Notes under the pieces: model-generated
Seen by the model: the letters and a program-made list of their open reading frames with translations, nothing else
Databases searched by the model: none
Told to the model about the DNA's origin: nothing
Assembly: GCA_963556495.2 (NCBI GenBank)
Contig: OY747704.1
Coordinates: 1,029,001-1,093,000 of the forward strand
Direction: 5' to 3'
DNA length: 64,000 nucleotides
Source: Valencia hispanica
Taxonomy: Eukaryota > Chordata > Actinopteri > Cyprinodontiformes > Valenciidae
Made by a program: the position numbers and the translations under genes
In this document: positions 33,346-45,833 of the stretch, piece by piece
Layout of the letters: every line of letters starts with the position of its first letter
Position numbering within the stretch: the stretch's first letter is position 1

Positions 33346-34138
33346 CCAGGGGCGTAACCATCATCTAAAAAGTGAGGGGAAAGATTTTTCAGAGGTCAAT
33401 TGAGTGATTTATCATCCTCTTGCATTCAATCGCACCTTTACTCAGTTGCTAAAAAAACTATTTAAATCACTGTGGCCCAATGATTGAACTGGCTTAATTA
33501 TCAGCAATATTCATAGTGGTTCAAAGACAGTTATTAATTATTACTATTATTAAACTTAATAGTTACAAGGCACCACCTGTTCGGCAGAAACAAATATTTT
33601 ATCTCAAATGTCAGTGTCCACTGACTGTTGGATTCAATCTGGAAAGATTGAACAACTACAGGTTAAAGAATGAAGGTTGGAGTTCATACACTGGCTACAG
33701 CAAATCACAATAAATAACACATAATGATTACTGATCATCTCTTCAGAATGCAAGTGTTATTACAAGTGATCAAACTCACTGACAATTGACTTACAAGTAT
33801 CATCGTCCCTGCTGCTGACCTCTGGTCCTATGTCTGCTCCCTGACTCTGGTCTTTACTATTGTGGCATTACAAGTAAATAAAAATGTAGAAAACAAAATT
33901 TAAAATTTTTATTACTAAAAAGATTAACCTTGAAGTCCCTCGTATGCCATAGACATGTTTTCCCAGCCACTTATATTCTCTTTCCACCTGTGCAGACCCT
34001 CACTCACCCTGATTTGTTTATGGGGACAATAAAAATGTATTTCAAATATGTAGAAAGCAGTAACGTCCTGCACAGAAATGAAACAGAATAGGGTTTATTC
34101 CTAGCATGAACTAAGTAGCAAGGGATGTAACATAGGTT
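33346..34138. other. No recognisable gene
   Basis: Begins with CCCAGGGGCGTAACCA (33347), which resembles a hAT end, but no partner was found. The rest is AT-rich and unassigned. Confidence 0.3.
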
Positions 34139-34144
34139 ACATTA

Positions 34145-36077
34145 ATTCAATTCAATTCAATTCAGTTTATTTATATAGCGCCAATTCACAACAGATGTCA
34201 TCTCAAGGCACTTAACAAGAAGTTATTTCAATACATTTATACAAACATTCCAATCAGTTAAAAAGTTTCCTATTTAAGGAATCCCAGCAGATTGTGTCAG
34301 TCATTGGCGTGAGGTTGGGCCCCGTTGATGCAGACTTTCCAACCACAGCAATCCTTCAGCAATCCCTCATACTGATCAAGCATGTAGCGACGGTGGAGAG
34401 GAAAAACTCCCCTTTAACAGGAAGAAACCTCCAACAGAACCAGGCTCAGTAGGAGCGGCCATCTGCCACGACCGTCTGGGGGTTTGAGAAGACAGAACAG
34501 AGACACAGAAGGAACAGAAGATCTGATATAAGAGAACTTTCTATGTTACAGGAAGTAAAAAGTTGATAACAGGACACAGTGGATGTTCAGTTACTGGGAG
34601 CATCATCCCAGTCGATGCCCCCCGTCCAACAGGGCATTGCAGCCAAGCAGGATACCAGACCAGGTATATCTTCTATGGAGAGAAAAACACTGAGAGAAAA
34701 CAAAGTTAACAGTCGAAATAACAGAATTTGCTGTAATACAACCGGAGAGTCGTAGGAGAAAAGGAAGTAGCAGAGTGAAGAAAATTGGTAAGTCTGTCCT
34801 CCAGCAGTCTAAGCCCATAGCAACATAACTACAGAGATAGCTCAGGATGACCTTAGCCACTCTAACTATAAGCTTTATCAAAAAGGAAAGTTTTAAGCCT
34901 GGCCTTAAAAGTAAACAGAGTGTCTGCCTCACGGACTAAAGCTGGGAGCTGGTTCCACAGGAGAGGAGCCTGATAACTAAAAGTTCTGCCTCCCATTCTA
35001 CTTTTAGAAATCCTAGGAATTACAAGTAAACCTGCAGTCTGAGAGCGAAGTGCTCTGTTAGGAACATAAGGAACAATTAGATCTCTCATGTATGATGGAG
35101 CTGATTATTAAGGGCTTTGTATGTAAGAAGAAGGATCTTATATTCTATTCTGGATTTAACAGGGAGCCAATGAAGGGAAGCTAAAACAGGAGAAATGTGA
35201 TCTCTCTTTTTAATATTCATCAGAACTCTTGCTGCCGCATTTTGGATCAACTGAAGGCTTTTAATGGCATTTTGTGGACTACCTGATAGTAAAGAATTAC
35301 AGTAGTCCAGCCTTGAGGTAACAAATGCATGGACTAGTTTCTCAGCATCACTCCTGGACAGGATGTTTCTAATTTTAGCAATATTCCGGAGGTGAAAGAA
35401 AGAAATCCTAGAAACCTGTTTAATATGGGATTTAAATGTCAAGTCTCGGTCAAAAATAACGCCGAGGTTCTTTAAGTTATTACTGGGGGCCAATTTAATG
35501 CCATCCAGATGAATTGATTGACTAATCAGTTTCTGTTTAAGAACTTCTGGTCCAAAGACAGCAACTTCTGTTTTGTGAGAATTCATAAGCAAAAAGTTTA
35601 GGGTCATCCATGTTTTTATGTCTTCCAGACATGCCTGTAATCTACCTAACTGACTGGGTTCATCAGGATTTATGGATAAATATAGTTGTGTATCATCGGC
35701 ATAGCTGTGGAAATTTATCCCATGCTGTCAAATGATTCTACCAATTGGGAGCATATATATGGTGAAAAGAATTGGTCCAAGCACAGAACCCTGTGGAACT
35801 CCACAAGTAACCCTTGAGAGTGAAGAAGATTTATCATTTAGATGAACAAACTGGAATCTATCAGACAAATATGATTTAAACCAGCCTAGTGCTGTTCCTT
35901 TGATCCCTGCAACATGTTCAAGCCTTTCTAAGAGAATATTATGATCGACTGTGTCAAAAGCAGCACTGAGATCTAACAAAACCAGAACAGACACAAGTCC
36001 ATTATCTGAGGCCATGAGAATATCATTAGTAACCTTCACCAGTGCTGTTTCAGTGCTATGATGAGCTATAAAACCTG
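34145..36077 (-). mobile_element. 5'-truncated L2-A LINE, reverse strand
   Basis: The minus strand runs from within the reverse transcriptase ([11 protein letters not shown] at 36060) through [24 protein letters not shown], the palm and C-terminal region, to a 3' untranslated region ending near 34145 in TGAATTGAATTGAATT. ACATTA occurs at both flanks (34139-34144 and 36078-36083) and may be the target duplication. The frame is broken by a TGA in the GRIIRQ segment (about 35725) and by a 1-bp loss near 35100. This copy is a useful reference for the order of L2-A segments. Confidence 0.9.
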
Positions 36078-36083
36078 ACATTA

Positions 36084-36409
36084 TTGTTGTTAACCAGCTT
36101 AACAGGATAGCCTAGCTTGGCATGTATTAACTAGGCTTCATTTAGCTAATATTAACTGCATGCTACAGCATAACTCAGCTTGCATCTTGTCCGGAAAAGT
36201 ATTTGGAACTTTGATGGCTCTGACTGGTTTGCTGAACATGCTGTTCTGCTCTGCTCAGCAGCACCTGTCGGCAATCAACTGATGCCCGCGCATTTGTACA
36301 GGTAAGGTGCATTTAAAGACGGCTTGGAAAAATACGTTACCACATATTAACGGACTAAAGAGCTATCTTCGTCAGCCACTCATCTATGGAGGTATTTTTG
36401 GTGCAAAAG
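36084..36409. other. Unassigned spacer between L2-A and Tc1
   Basis: Contains repeated TTAGCTAA/TTAACTAGG-like motifs but no gene or named repeat. Confidence 0.3.
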
Positions 36410-36411
36410 TA

Positions 36412-37717
36412 CAGGTCCTTCTCAAAAAATTAGCATATTACTCAAAACCGCAATCATGGGTAAGACTGCCGACCTGATTGCTGCCCAGAAGGCCATCATT
36501 GACACCCTCAAGCAAGAGGGTAAGACACAGAAAGAAATTTCTGAACGAATAGGCTGTTCCCAGAGTGCTGTACCAAGGCACCTCAGTGGGAAGTCTGTGG
36601 GAAGGAAAAAGTGTGGCAGAAAACGCTGCACAACGAGAAGAGGTGACCGGACCCTGAGGAAGATTGTGGAGAAGGACCGATTCCAGACCTTGGGGGACCT
36701 GCGGAAGCAGTGGACTGAGTCTGGAGTAGAAACATCCAGAGCCACCGTGCACAGGCGTGTGCAGGAAATGGGCTACAGGTGCCGCATTCCCCAGGTCAAG
36801 CCACTTTTGAACCAGAAACAGCGGCAGAAGCGCCTGACCTGGGCTACAGAGAACCAGCACTGGACTGTTGCTCAGTGGTCCAAAGTACTTTTTTCCGATG
36901 AAAGCTAATTTTGCATGTCATTCGGAAATCATGGTGCCAAAGTCTGAAGGAAGACTGGGGAGAAGGAAATGCCAAAATGCCTGAAGTCCAGTGTCAAGTA
37001 CCCACAGTCAGTGATGGTCTGGGGTGCCATGTCAGCTGCTGGTGTTGGTCCACTGTGTTTTATCAAGGGCAGGGTCAATGCAGCTAGCTATCAGGAGATT
37101 TTGGAGCACTTCATGCTTCCATCTGCTGAAAAGCTTTATGGAGATGAAGATTTCATTTTTCAGCATGACCTGGCACCTTCTCACAGTGCCAAAACCACTG
37201 GTAAATGGTTTACTGACCATGGTATTACTGTGCTCAATTGGCCTGCCAACTCTCCTGACCTGAACTCCATAGAGAATCTGTGGGATATTGTGAAGAGGAA
37301 GTTGAGAGACGCAAGACCCAACACTCTGGATGAGCTTAAGGCCGCTATCGAAGCATCCTGGGCCTCCATAACACCTCAGCAGTGCCACAGGCTGATTGCC
37401 TCCATGCCACGCCGCATTGAAGCAGCCATTTCTGCAAAAGGATTCCCGACCAAGTATTGAGTGCATAACTGAACATAATTATTTGAAGGTTGACTTTTTT
37501 TATATTAAAAACACTTTTCTTTTATTGGTCGGATGAAATATGCTAATTTTTTGAGATAGGAATTTTGGGTTTTTATGAGTTTTAAAATAATAAAAGACCT
37601 GAAATATTTCAGTTGGTGTGCAATGAATCTAAAATATATGAAAGTTAAATTTTTATCATTACATAATGGAAAAGAATTAACTTCATCACAATATGCAAAT
37701 TTTTTGAGAAGGAGCTG
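36412..37717 (+). mobile_element. Second copy of the 7817-9426 Tc1-like family, internally deleted
   Basis: It starts CAGGTCCTTCTCAAAAAATT with TA at 36410-36411 and ends at 37717 with TA at 37718-37719. The right inverted repeat is long (about 37500-37717), but the left one is cut to about 30 bp and joins directly to the leader of the transposase. About 300 bp present in the other copy is missing. Confidence 0.93.
36456..37460 (+). pseudogene. Tc1-like transposase with two stop codons
   Basis: The frame aligns end to end with the intact transposase at 8093-9097 and shares nearly all residues, from MGKTADL to FPTKY. TAA at 36906-36908 follows the FSDES motif and TGA at 36945-36947 follows shortly after, both in the same frame. 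The motif FQHDLAPSH and a SIENLW version of the glutamate motif remain downstream. The product would stop after residue 150 without the catalytic core. The left repeat is also deleted, so the copy is immobile. Confidence 0.95.
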
Positions 37718-37719
37718 TA

Positions 37720-38052
37720 TTTGTGTCTTGTAACTGGGAAGTTGAAGTGACAGAGGAACATTTTGCAGCAGTTTTGTAATTGTATTTTCTTTCAGTCTTT
37801 CACAAATACAAATTACGCCTTTACAATTTCTCAAGTACAAAACACAAATTGCATTCTTTGAGTCACACTTTAAAAAATCTTACATTCACAGTTTTGCCCC
37901 GATTGATCCAAAACAAATGGTACTATTCTTACACCTTTACTAATTTAATTCTAATTAATTTCTTTAGTGCAGCTACAAATTCTGTGCTACAAGCCACAGA
38001 CTTAATCACTCCTGCTCCAATATTTTTGCTCCACTTCAGTACATACTGGTCC
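37720..38052. other. No recognisable gene
   Basis: AT-rich spacer between the Tc1 copy and the Rex3/RTE element. Open frames here have no known similarity. Confidence 0.3.
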
Positions 38053-38888
38053 TAGGTAAGGGATCAGACAAAGTGCAGCCAGAAGACCCCAATGATGAGC
38101 ACCACAAATGGACTTAGTGTTCCCTTGCCCAGACGCAGGTTACTGAGGCCCCCCTCTGGAGCCAGGCCCGGAGGTGGGGCACGTTGGCGAGCACCTGGTG
38201 GCCCGGACTTTATGCATGGGGCCCGGCCGGGCTCAGCTTGAAGAGGTTACATGGGTCATGCAATGTAGGATGGGCGGTGGCCGAAGGCGGAGCCCTTGGC
38301 AGTCCGATCCTCAGCTGCAGAAGCTGGCTCTTGGGACGTGGAATGTCGTCTCTCAGGTTGGGAAAGAGCCAGAGCTGGTGTGCGAGGTTGAGAGGTTCCG
38401 ACTAGACATAGTCGGACTCACCTCGATGCATGGCTCTGGAAACTGTCTCCTCAAGAGGGGTTGGACTCTTTTCCACTCTGGAGTTGCCCCGCTGAGAGGC
38501 GCTGAGCTGGGGTGGGCATACTTGTTGCCCCCCATCTCGGCACCTGTACTAAGGGTTTACCTTGGTGAACGAGAGGGTAGCCTCCCTTTGCCTACGGGTG
38601 GGGGGACAGTCCTGACTGTTGTTTGTGCCTATGTGCCAAATGACTGATCAGATTACCTACCCTTTTTGGAGTCCTTGGAGGGGGTTTTGAAGAGTGCTCC
38701 TCTAAGGGACTCCCTTGTTCTGCTGGGGGACATCAACACTAATGTGGGCAAGACAGTGAGAATGGAGAGGTGTGGTTGGGCGGAATGCCCCCCCCCCGCC
38801 CGATCTGAACCGGAGTGGTGCTCTCTAATTGGACTTGTGCTCTTCATGGATTGTCTATAACAAACACCATGTTCAAACATAAGTGTGT
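38053..38888 (+). pseudogene. Rex3/RTE-type LINE, 5' part with endonuclease
   Basis: It starts near GGTAAGGGATCAGACAAAGTG. The frame 38174-38647 contains LALGTWNVVSQVGKEPELV, RLDIVGLTS, SGVAPLRGAELGWAYLLPPI and TVVCAYVPND. These are the N-terminal apurinic-type endonuclease motifs of a very common teleost LINE. A second piece to 38860 holds VLLGDINTNVGKT. The endonuclease nicks target DNA to prime reverse transcription. A stop follows YVPND, and the sequence breaks off at about 38888 where an L1-type element begins. The final 3' GATG repeats (see 40396-41614) support an RTE/Rex3 assignment. Confidence 0.7.
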
Positions 38889-40395
38889 CAACGGGAAAGA
38901 TTCTGGCTCAACAGCACCATCAGAAATCCAAAAATAGGACAATAGCAGAGATAAATGACGAATCGGGCACAAGAAAAATAGACAATTCGAAAATCAACAC
39001 AGGCTTTCATAGGTTCTACCCAAAGTTGGATGATAGTGAATCCCTTAGTAACCACACTTAATTTGACTCTTTTTTTTAGGAAAATACAAATTCCAAAAAT
39101 TTATGACACAATTGCATTAGATCTAGACAAGCCGTTCTCTGTAGAGGAGCTCATCAATGCAATAAAGTCTTTGCAAAATGGAAAATCAAATTTTCAAAAC
39201 ATTTGCAGATCAGATCTCTCCCATCTTGCTTTCTGTATTTGAAGATTCACTTAGTACTGGTTTTTTACCTTCAAACATGGGACAAGCAGTGATTTCTCTT
39301 ATCCCTAAAAAAGATAAAAAATCCCCTCGATTGCAGCTCATTTTGCCCTATCGCACTTCTGAATGTGGATAGTAAAATTCTCACAAAAACGCTAGCCCGC
39401 GGTTTAGAGACGGTTCTGCCCTCCATTGTGGCAGATGACCAAACGGGTTTTATTAAAGGCCGCCATTCTTTTTTTAATGTAAGACGCCTATTAAACATCC
39501 TTCATGGTCCCACTCCACCCGACATTCCAGAAATAATATTATTGCTTGATGCAGAGAAGGCTTTTGATCGGGTGAAGTGGGATTATCTCTTTTACACTCT
39601 CAAACAATTTGGATTTGGTGAACGTTTCGTCTCATTGATCAGAGTTCTTTATTTCTCCCCACTTGCAGCTGTCCAAACAAACAACAATCTTTCCCCTTAC
39701 TTTTCCCTTCATCGCGGAACCCGACAGTGCTGTCCATTATCTCCTCTCCTATTTGCTATTCTAATAGAACCATTGGCCTTTGCGATACGTGGTGAAACCA
39801 GTATAAAGGGAATTCAGAGGTATGGTGCGAAACAAAAAGTGTCCTTATATGCTGACGATACGCTTTGGTATCTGTCTGACCCTTTAAGCAGTCAGCCCAC
39901 CACCCTGAATTTACTTGAGGAATTCAGCAAAATATCTGGGTATAAAATGAATTTACAAAAAAGAGAAATTCTGCCAGTAAACGCAACAGCTAAGAAACTT
40001 AACTTTTACCTATTTCCATTTAAAGTCAACCCACAAAAAATTAAATATCTAGGAGTCTGGATAACACACACCTTTAAAGACATGTTCACAGCTAATTTTT
40101 CACCTTCATTAACTCGCCTTAAACAAGATCTGGAACGATGGAGTTTACTGGCCTTGTCATTAGGAGGACGCATTAACACAATTAAAATGAATATATTATC
40201 CACATTTTTGAATATCTTTCAGTTCCCCTGTATTTATCCAAGTCCTTCTTCTTGTCCGTGGACACATTAATATCTAGTTTTATATGGAATAAGAAAAAAA
40301 CCTCGAATAAGAAAAGGAATCTTACAACAACACCGTCAATATGGGGGTTTATCACTCCCGAATTTTCAGTATTGTTATTGGCCTCTAATAATTGG
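38889..40395 (+). mobile_element. L1-type LINE fragment lying within the Rex3/RTE element
   Basis: From about 38995 the sequence reads as a degenerate, then largely open, L1-like reverse transcriptase, and stops near 40395 where Rex3/RTE sequence returns. No poly-A tail or clear target duplication was found, and the Rex3/RTE middle section is missing. The event was thus either an insertion with deletion or a rearrangement. Confidence 0.65.
39365..40270 (+). pseudogene. L1-type reverse transcriptase, 301-codon open segment
   Basis: The segment contains ADDQTGFIKGRHSFFNVRRL, LLLDAEKAFDRVKWDYLF, RGTRQCCPLSPLLFAI and the catalytic SLYADDTL, followed by ISGYKMNLQKREILPVN. These are, in order, the finger and palm motifs of L1-clade reverse transcriptase, with both aspartates of YADD present. 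Upstream (38995-39360) the same protein continues in other frames with stops, and no endonuclease domain is present. The C-terminus is lost after about 40270. The enzyme in a complete element makes cDNA at the nicked target. Confidence 0.85.
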
Positions 40396-41614
40396 TTAAC
40401 GCGGCACTGCAATATTGTGTGGTCATCGGGGGCAGTTCCCTTGGATTGGTAGACTGGGGTGGTGGTCCCCCCTATCTAAAAAGGGGGACCACAGACTGTG
40501 TTCCAACTACAGGGAGAATCACACTCCTGAGCCTCCCGGGTAAGGTCTATTCGGGGGTTCTGGAGAGGAGGGTCCGACGGATAGTCAATCCTCGGATCCA
40601 GGAGGAATAATGCGGGTTTTTTTCTGAACGTGGAAGACTGGACCAGCTCTACACCTTCAGCAGGAGTTTGCCCAACCTGTCTACATGTGTTTTGTGGACT
40701 TGGAGAAGGTGTTTGACCGTGTCCCTCTGGGAGTCCTCTGGAGGGTACTCCAGGAGTATGGGGTACCAGGTCCCTTGATATGGGCTGTTCGGTCTCTGTA
40801 CGACGGTTGTCAGAGTTTGGTTCGCATTCCCGGCAGTAAGTCTTTGCCCTTTGTCACTGATTCTGTTCATAACTTTTATGGACAGGATTTCTAGGCACAT
40901 CCAAGGTGATCTGTTTCGTTGGCCTCAGGATTGGGTCTGGGATGAGAGTCAGCGCCTCCAAATCCGAGACCATGATCTTGAGCCGGAAAAGGGTAGAGTG
41001 CCTTCTCCGTGTTGGGGATGGGGCCCTTCCTCAAGTGGAGGAGTTTAAGTATCTGGGGGTCTTGTTCACGAATGAGGGAAAAATGGAGCAGGAGATCAAT
41101 AGGCGGATTGGTGGGGCATCTGCAGTGATGCGGGCACTGTACTGGTCGGTCTACGTTTCTACCCTCATCTATGGTCATTATCTCTGGGTAGTGACCGAAA
41201 GAACGAGATCACGGACACAAGCGGCTGAAATTAGTTTCCTCCACAGGGTATCTGGGCTCTCCCTTAGAGATAGGGTGAGAAGCTCGGGCATCCGGGAGAG
41301 GCTCAGAGTAGAGCTGTTGCTCCTCCACATCAAGAGGAGTCAGTTAAGGTGGCTCGGGCATCTGGTCAGGATGCTTCCTGGATGCCTCCCTGGTGAGGTG
41401 TTCCGGGCATATCCCACCGGGGGGAGAAACAGGGGAAGACCCAGAACGCGCTGGAGGGACTATGTTTCTCAGCTGGCCTGGGAACGCATCCAGATTCCTC
41501 CCGAGGAGCTGACCCAACTGGCTGGGGAGAGGGAAGTCTGGGTTTCTCTGCTTAAGCTGCTGCCCCCGTGACCCAATCCCGAATAAGCAGACGAAGATGG
41601 ATGGATGGATGGAT
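40396..41614 (+). pseudogene. Rex3/RTE-type LINE, 3' part with reverse transcriptase end and GATG tail
   Basis: It starts near GCACTGCAATATTGTGT. Pieces read LPGKVYSGVLERRVRRIV, YMCFVDLEKVFDRVPLGVL, then after a deletion of the YADD region FKYLGVLFTNEGKMEQEI. The long frame 40906-41571 continues with AEISFLHRVSGLSLRDRVR, SQLRWLGHLVRM and WERIQIPPEELTQLAGERE and ends LLKLLPP. The very short 3' untranslated end finishes in GATGGATGGATGGATGG (about 41598-41614). Rex3 elements are known for a short 3' end with GATG repeats. This is the other half of the element starting at 38053. Confidence 0.75.
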
Positions 41615-43609
41615 AGTTCAGTACATTTGGAGCTAATTCACACACCTGTCATTCAATTTTCCCACAGACATATTTTTAAATCAGATTTTTTCCTTGAACA
41701 CATACACAAATCGGTAAATGCAACTATATGAAATCGATAATGCAAAACTGCTTTACAAGTCACAGCTTTTTTTTCTGCGCGCTCCTCCTTTTGCTTCATT
41801 TGTCCCACTGTCAGGAACATTTTGTGACGTGTGGATAATGCCTATGCCGTACAGCAGGGAAAGCTGCCGGGCTCAGTATTAACAAACCGTAAATACCCTG
41901 ATGCCTAGTTAGCGCTGTGGGGCTTGAGAGTGATGTTGTGATCCTGCAGTTGTACGTCGGACATTCAGTGCAGATTAAATAGCTAAAACATTCCACAAAC
42001 TCCTCAAGACACAAAACATTGAGGCCATCTGTGATAAATGCTTATTTACGGTCAAGTAATAGAACGGGAAGGCCACTCAGAACTGCATCAACAGTGTGAT
42101 ACGAAGTTGGCTTCCAAATGTATTCCAACTCGGGGAAATGGCTAAAGGGCGATTGCACCTAATTTCCACAGACCTGAGCAGCTTTAATCTGTTGTAGTTT
42201 AAAATAAAAATATTTTGACTCTTCCAAACTTTTATTATTATTATTGTTCTATACTAATAGCAGAATTAATCAAACCCACTTTGGGATTAGTGAAACCTTT
42301 ATTTGATTTGTGAAAGTTCAATAACTTGCACTTTTTGTTCCATCTGAACCACTCTAGTACAGCTCCAGCTCAACATGCTGTAGTCCTTTTTATAATATTA
42401 CTGACAACACCTTAACACAGACTACTTGTTGGATACCACGTAATTATATAACACTATCTGAATAATTAGATGAATACATCTTCCAAACAAGACCCCAACA
42501 TTGTTACCAAGTATGCTACTGCTAGCATCAAGCTAACATCATTGAATGTGCTAGGATCATGCGTTCTCCAAGACAAAAATCTGAAAAATAATGCAAAATT
42601 GATTATGTGATAGTACTATTAAAAAGACAAATGTCATCAGGGAGCTGAAATACCGAGCACATAGCGCTACCATAAGCAAAAGTTCAGATGCTAATGCTAT
42701 CAAAACAATGGCCAAGAGGCAATGAATGTCTAAAATAAAGTTTGTCTTATTGAGGGGTCAGTTCCTTCTGACTATGGAAATGACAGACACAGCAAAGCGG
42801 TAAGCTTCAAATAACCCTAAAATGACGGCAGGCTTTCAGCAAATCCTTCTCACTACTTGCAGAGGTTGCTGAAGCCCTCATCCTTAAAGTGCTTCGCACA
42901 AACAAAAAGTACTTTCCCCACAGATACATTAACATCAAAAATAATACTTACCAGGCACTTCACAGAGTTTGTGATGCTGGGGGATGGTGTAAAGAATCGT
43001 GTGGGTTAATATATCAACAACCAAACATTTTGACTTTTCCACTTTCAATCTTGCACTTGGACTACAAAACCGCAGCAAGAAATAAAAATGGCGGATTCGC
43101 TGAATGTTTAGCCAGAAGTCCAAGACAGTTCCAATGCAAGTACTGTGATGTAATAGTTCAAAAAAGGTAACAGACAATGTCGAAAAACGAACAGTTTAAA
43201 AAATATAACCCAACCAGTATACAAAAATATATCTGCATCAAGCACAACTGATATAAGCATTCAAATCTTCCCTCATCGATTAAGGTTGTAAATGACCACA
43301 TGAACTGGTTCATGTTTAGTGGAACAGGGTTTTCAATGTTATTTATTCATTCATGTACCCTTTTAAATTATAGTTTTATGGTTGTTTTTTATTATTCCTT
43401 ATTTGTTTTTATTGTGTTTTGTGACGCTATGGATGAGTGTTGTGGATTGTGCGGTGTAATTCCCTCTGTCCAAGGTAAATTTCTCCCTAGGGAGACAAAT
43501 AAAGACACTTTGTCACCTGGAGTGACTAATATATACTTTGTTGCACTCCTGGTGACTAACACTGCATTTAAGGGCTAAAAAAGTGGAATTTGTATTACAT
43601 GTCCCCTTT
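41615..43609. other. No recognisable gene
   Basis: About 2 kb without a long frame, splice pair or inverted repeat I can support. CTCCCTAGGGAGACAAATAAAGACA (about 43483-43507) is a LINE-type tail. Confidence 0.35.
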
Positions 43610-43656
43610 AAATCACAGCTCAAAACACATCTGTTTAAACTGACTTATTCACCTTG
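43610..43656 (+). pseudogene. C-terminal scrap of an L2/CR1-type LINE protein
   Basis: FKSQLKTHLFKLTYSP followed by TGA matches the 'FKSRLKTHLFR' C-terminus of L2-B proteins elsewhere in this window. Confidence 0.6.
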
Positions 43657-43705
43657 AACACTGATTTTGGTTGTTCTACTGTCTACTGATTTGCTGTTTG
43701 ATTAA

Positions 43706-44690
43706 CACTAGAACTACTTGACCTGCGCAAATTTGTGTAAATTGCCTAAAACTACTGAGCCCGCCCAGATTTGCGCAGGCCCTCAACTCCATTGTTCTCC
43801 TGCTTTTGTTCTGCAAACACAATAAATGGCTGTAAACGTAGGCAAATTTGCATTTGTTTACTCAGATTGCTACCTCAGATTCACAGCAGCCCAAGTCTGT
43901 GTTTGATAGAAACCTTCACAGATACCTTCCATAACCAAACAAAATATGTCACACACTGAGTGACCTCCAAATATGAAATACACACATTCACAAAATATAT
44001 GGAAACATAAGTCTGTTTTATTGATAGATAATACAGTGAAAATAGAATGAAAAGTTGGTATTGTAATGAAAGCATGTGAACACATCAGTCTCCACTGTGT
44101 TTGTATATAAATGTCATAAAAGAAGGAAGTTATGGTTCATGTCTTGCATGTTAGTTTTTGTTCATGAAAAAATAGCGAAAATTAAAACAAACATACTGTG
44201 GTTACGTAATTTTTAGTTACTGAGCTCCAGGTTAATATTTCTTGCCTTTTAGATCAGTAGTTACTCTCCCACAGTGTGACTCTGTCTTTTTCAAAGTCTG
44301 GTTATGGAGTGTTTGCAGACCCAGTGACCATCGTCCCTGCATTTGCAACAGGTGAACTTATGACACTTTACACAAGTAAACCTGGTGCGATTTCTGTTGT
44401 AGCTCTCTTGTACCTGGGACTGAGTTGTCTGTACAGTTCCTGGCAAACCAGAGGCAAACACTGCCACAGCAGCATTTCTTGGCTAGAGGACTCGAACCCA
44501 GTCTTCCTGTGCCTTTCCACCCTGTGCCTGCCTCATGCAGAACATAGGCATTAACCGCTGCCAGGTCCAACATGTTGTAAAATAGAGCTACTGGCCACCT
44601 GCATGTTGCTGCTCATACCGAATACATGCGTCCCATTTAATCCGACACATCTACACCACACTGTAAAAGTACCTGCCTGTTCAGGTAGAA
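43706..44690 (-). mobile_element. 3' portion of a piggyBac-like transposon
   Basis: TTAA (43702-43705) is followed by CACTAGAACTACTTG, typical of fish piggyBac ends. On the minus strand, 44610-44545 gives RWPVALFYNMLDLAAVNAYV, the end of the piggyBac catalytic domain. A cysteine-containing segment follows (KKCCCGSV, then CLWFARNC and YLC), like its C-terminal cysteine-rich domain. The 5' part and second TTAA end were not found, so it is truncated at about 44690. PiggyBac transposases insert at TTAA. Confidence 0.72.
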
Positions 44691-45833
44691 ATAGCTAAAT
44701 TTCTACTAGTAGAAAAGCAGACTCTTATTTTAACTTCTTAGAAAGGAAGTGTTACAGAAATATATCAAAGCAATTTCAATTTATTGATTAGTTTCATGAT
44801 AGTAAATTCATCTAGGGACTATGGCATAAAAGAGATAATCAGATTGTTGAAACAGGCGTCAGTGAGGAGGCTTTTCACCTCTTTCCCTCTAGCTGCAGTG
44901 ATAAGTGTTTTCGTTAACCTTGTTATGAAGACATACCATTGTGGTGCAGGAGGCAGAAGGGTTATCCAGTCGAGGCAGACAGGGGACAGGTGTGGAGGAG
45001 TCTGAGTGCTCCTGTACAAGACTGGCCAAGCTGCTTAATAAAATACAAGAAAAGCCCAATAAGGACTTCAGCCTCATCCTTGTTTGGCCAACCTGGGGAA
45101 CCAGCCCTCAGCCTTCAAAACCTCCCGGAGTTTTAGGACTTGACGTCTTGTAGCCCTTCCTAATATTCCCAAAATGTTTGCTGTACATGTCTGCTCTCGC
45201 ACGAAATTGGACAGCCGAGGTCTTTGCATGCTTTGTCTCGTGGTGGAAGTAAAGCATGGTGGTTTTGTTTTTCATTTATCTTAGCCTTTCTTTTTTCTGT
45301 TTACAGTAAAAATAGACGTTTTGCAGTTAAGTTGAGATGGCTTCTCTAGGTTGGGAAGTGTGAGAAGTAGGTTGGAATGGGTAGAAGCAACTCCTCTGGT
45401 CTTCTTTAACCTTTTAAGTGAAAATAAGTGGGTACATACGTCTCCTCGGGGTAGATGAGCACTCAGCCAGACCACAGGGGGATTGAAGCAGAAACATTTT
45501 TACCAAAATTGATAACAAAACAGAAAATCAGCTGAGGAAAGGGCTGGTCTGCTTTATTATGCTCCTTAACATGTTAGTTTTTTCTTAAAAAGAGGAAGTA
45601 TAAGTCTAAAAATAATTAGCAGTGAAGAAACCAATGGATCAGCCTGTTTCCAATATGGGTCATAAGGTCATGATGGTGTTCAGGAGAGTCAAACGAAATC
45701 TAATAACTAAGGATGGGAATCCTAATCTCAATTTAAGGAGCAGCTGTGGTTGCTCTTGTCAGAAACCAAAATACCGAAAGGTGCAGAACAACTGCCTGAG
45801 TTTATGAGCAAAATGGTCTAAGCATTGTTCCTT
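44691..45833. other. No recognisable gene
   Basis: Overlapping short frames at 44820-45150 on both strands resemble nothing certain. The rest is unassigned. Confidence 0.3.
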
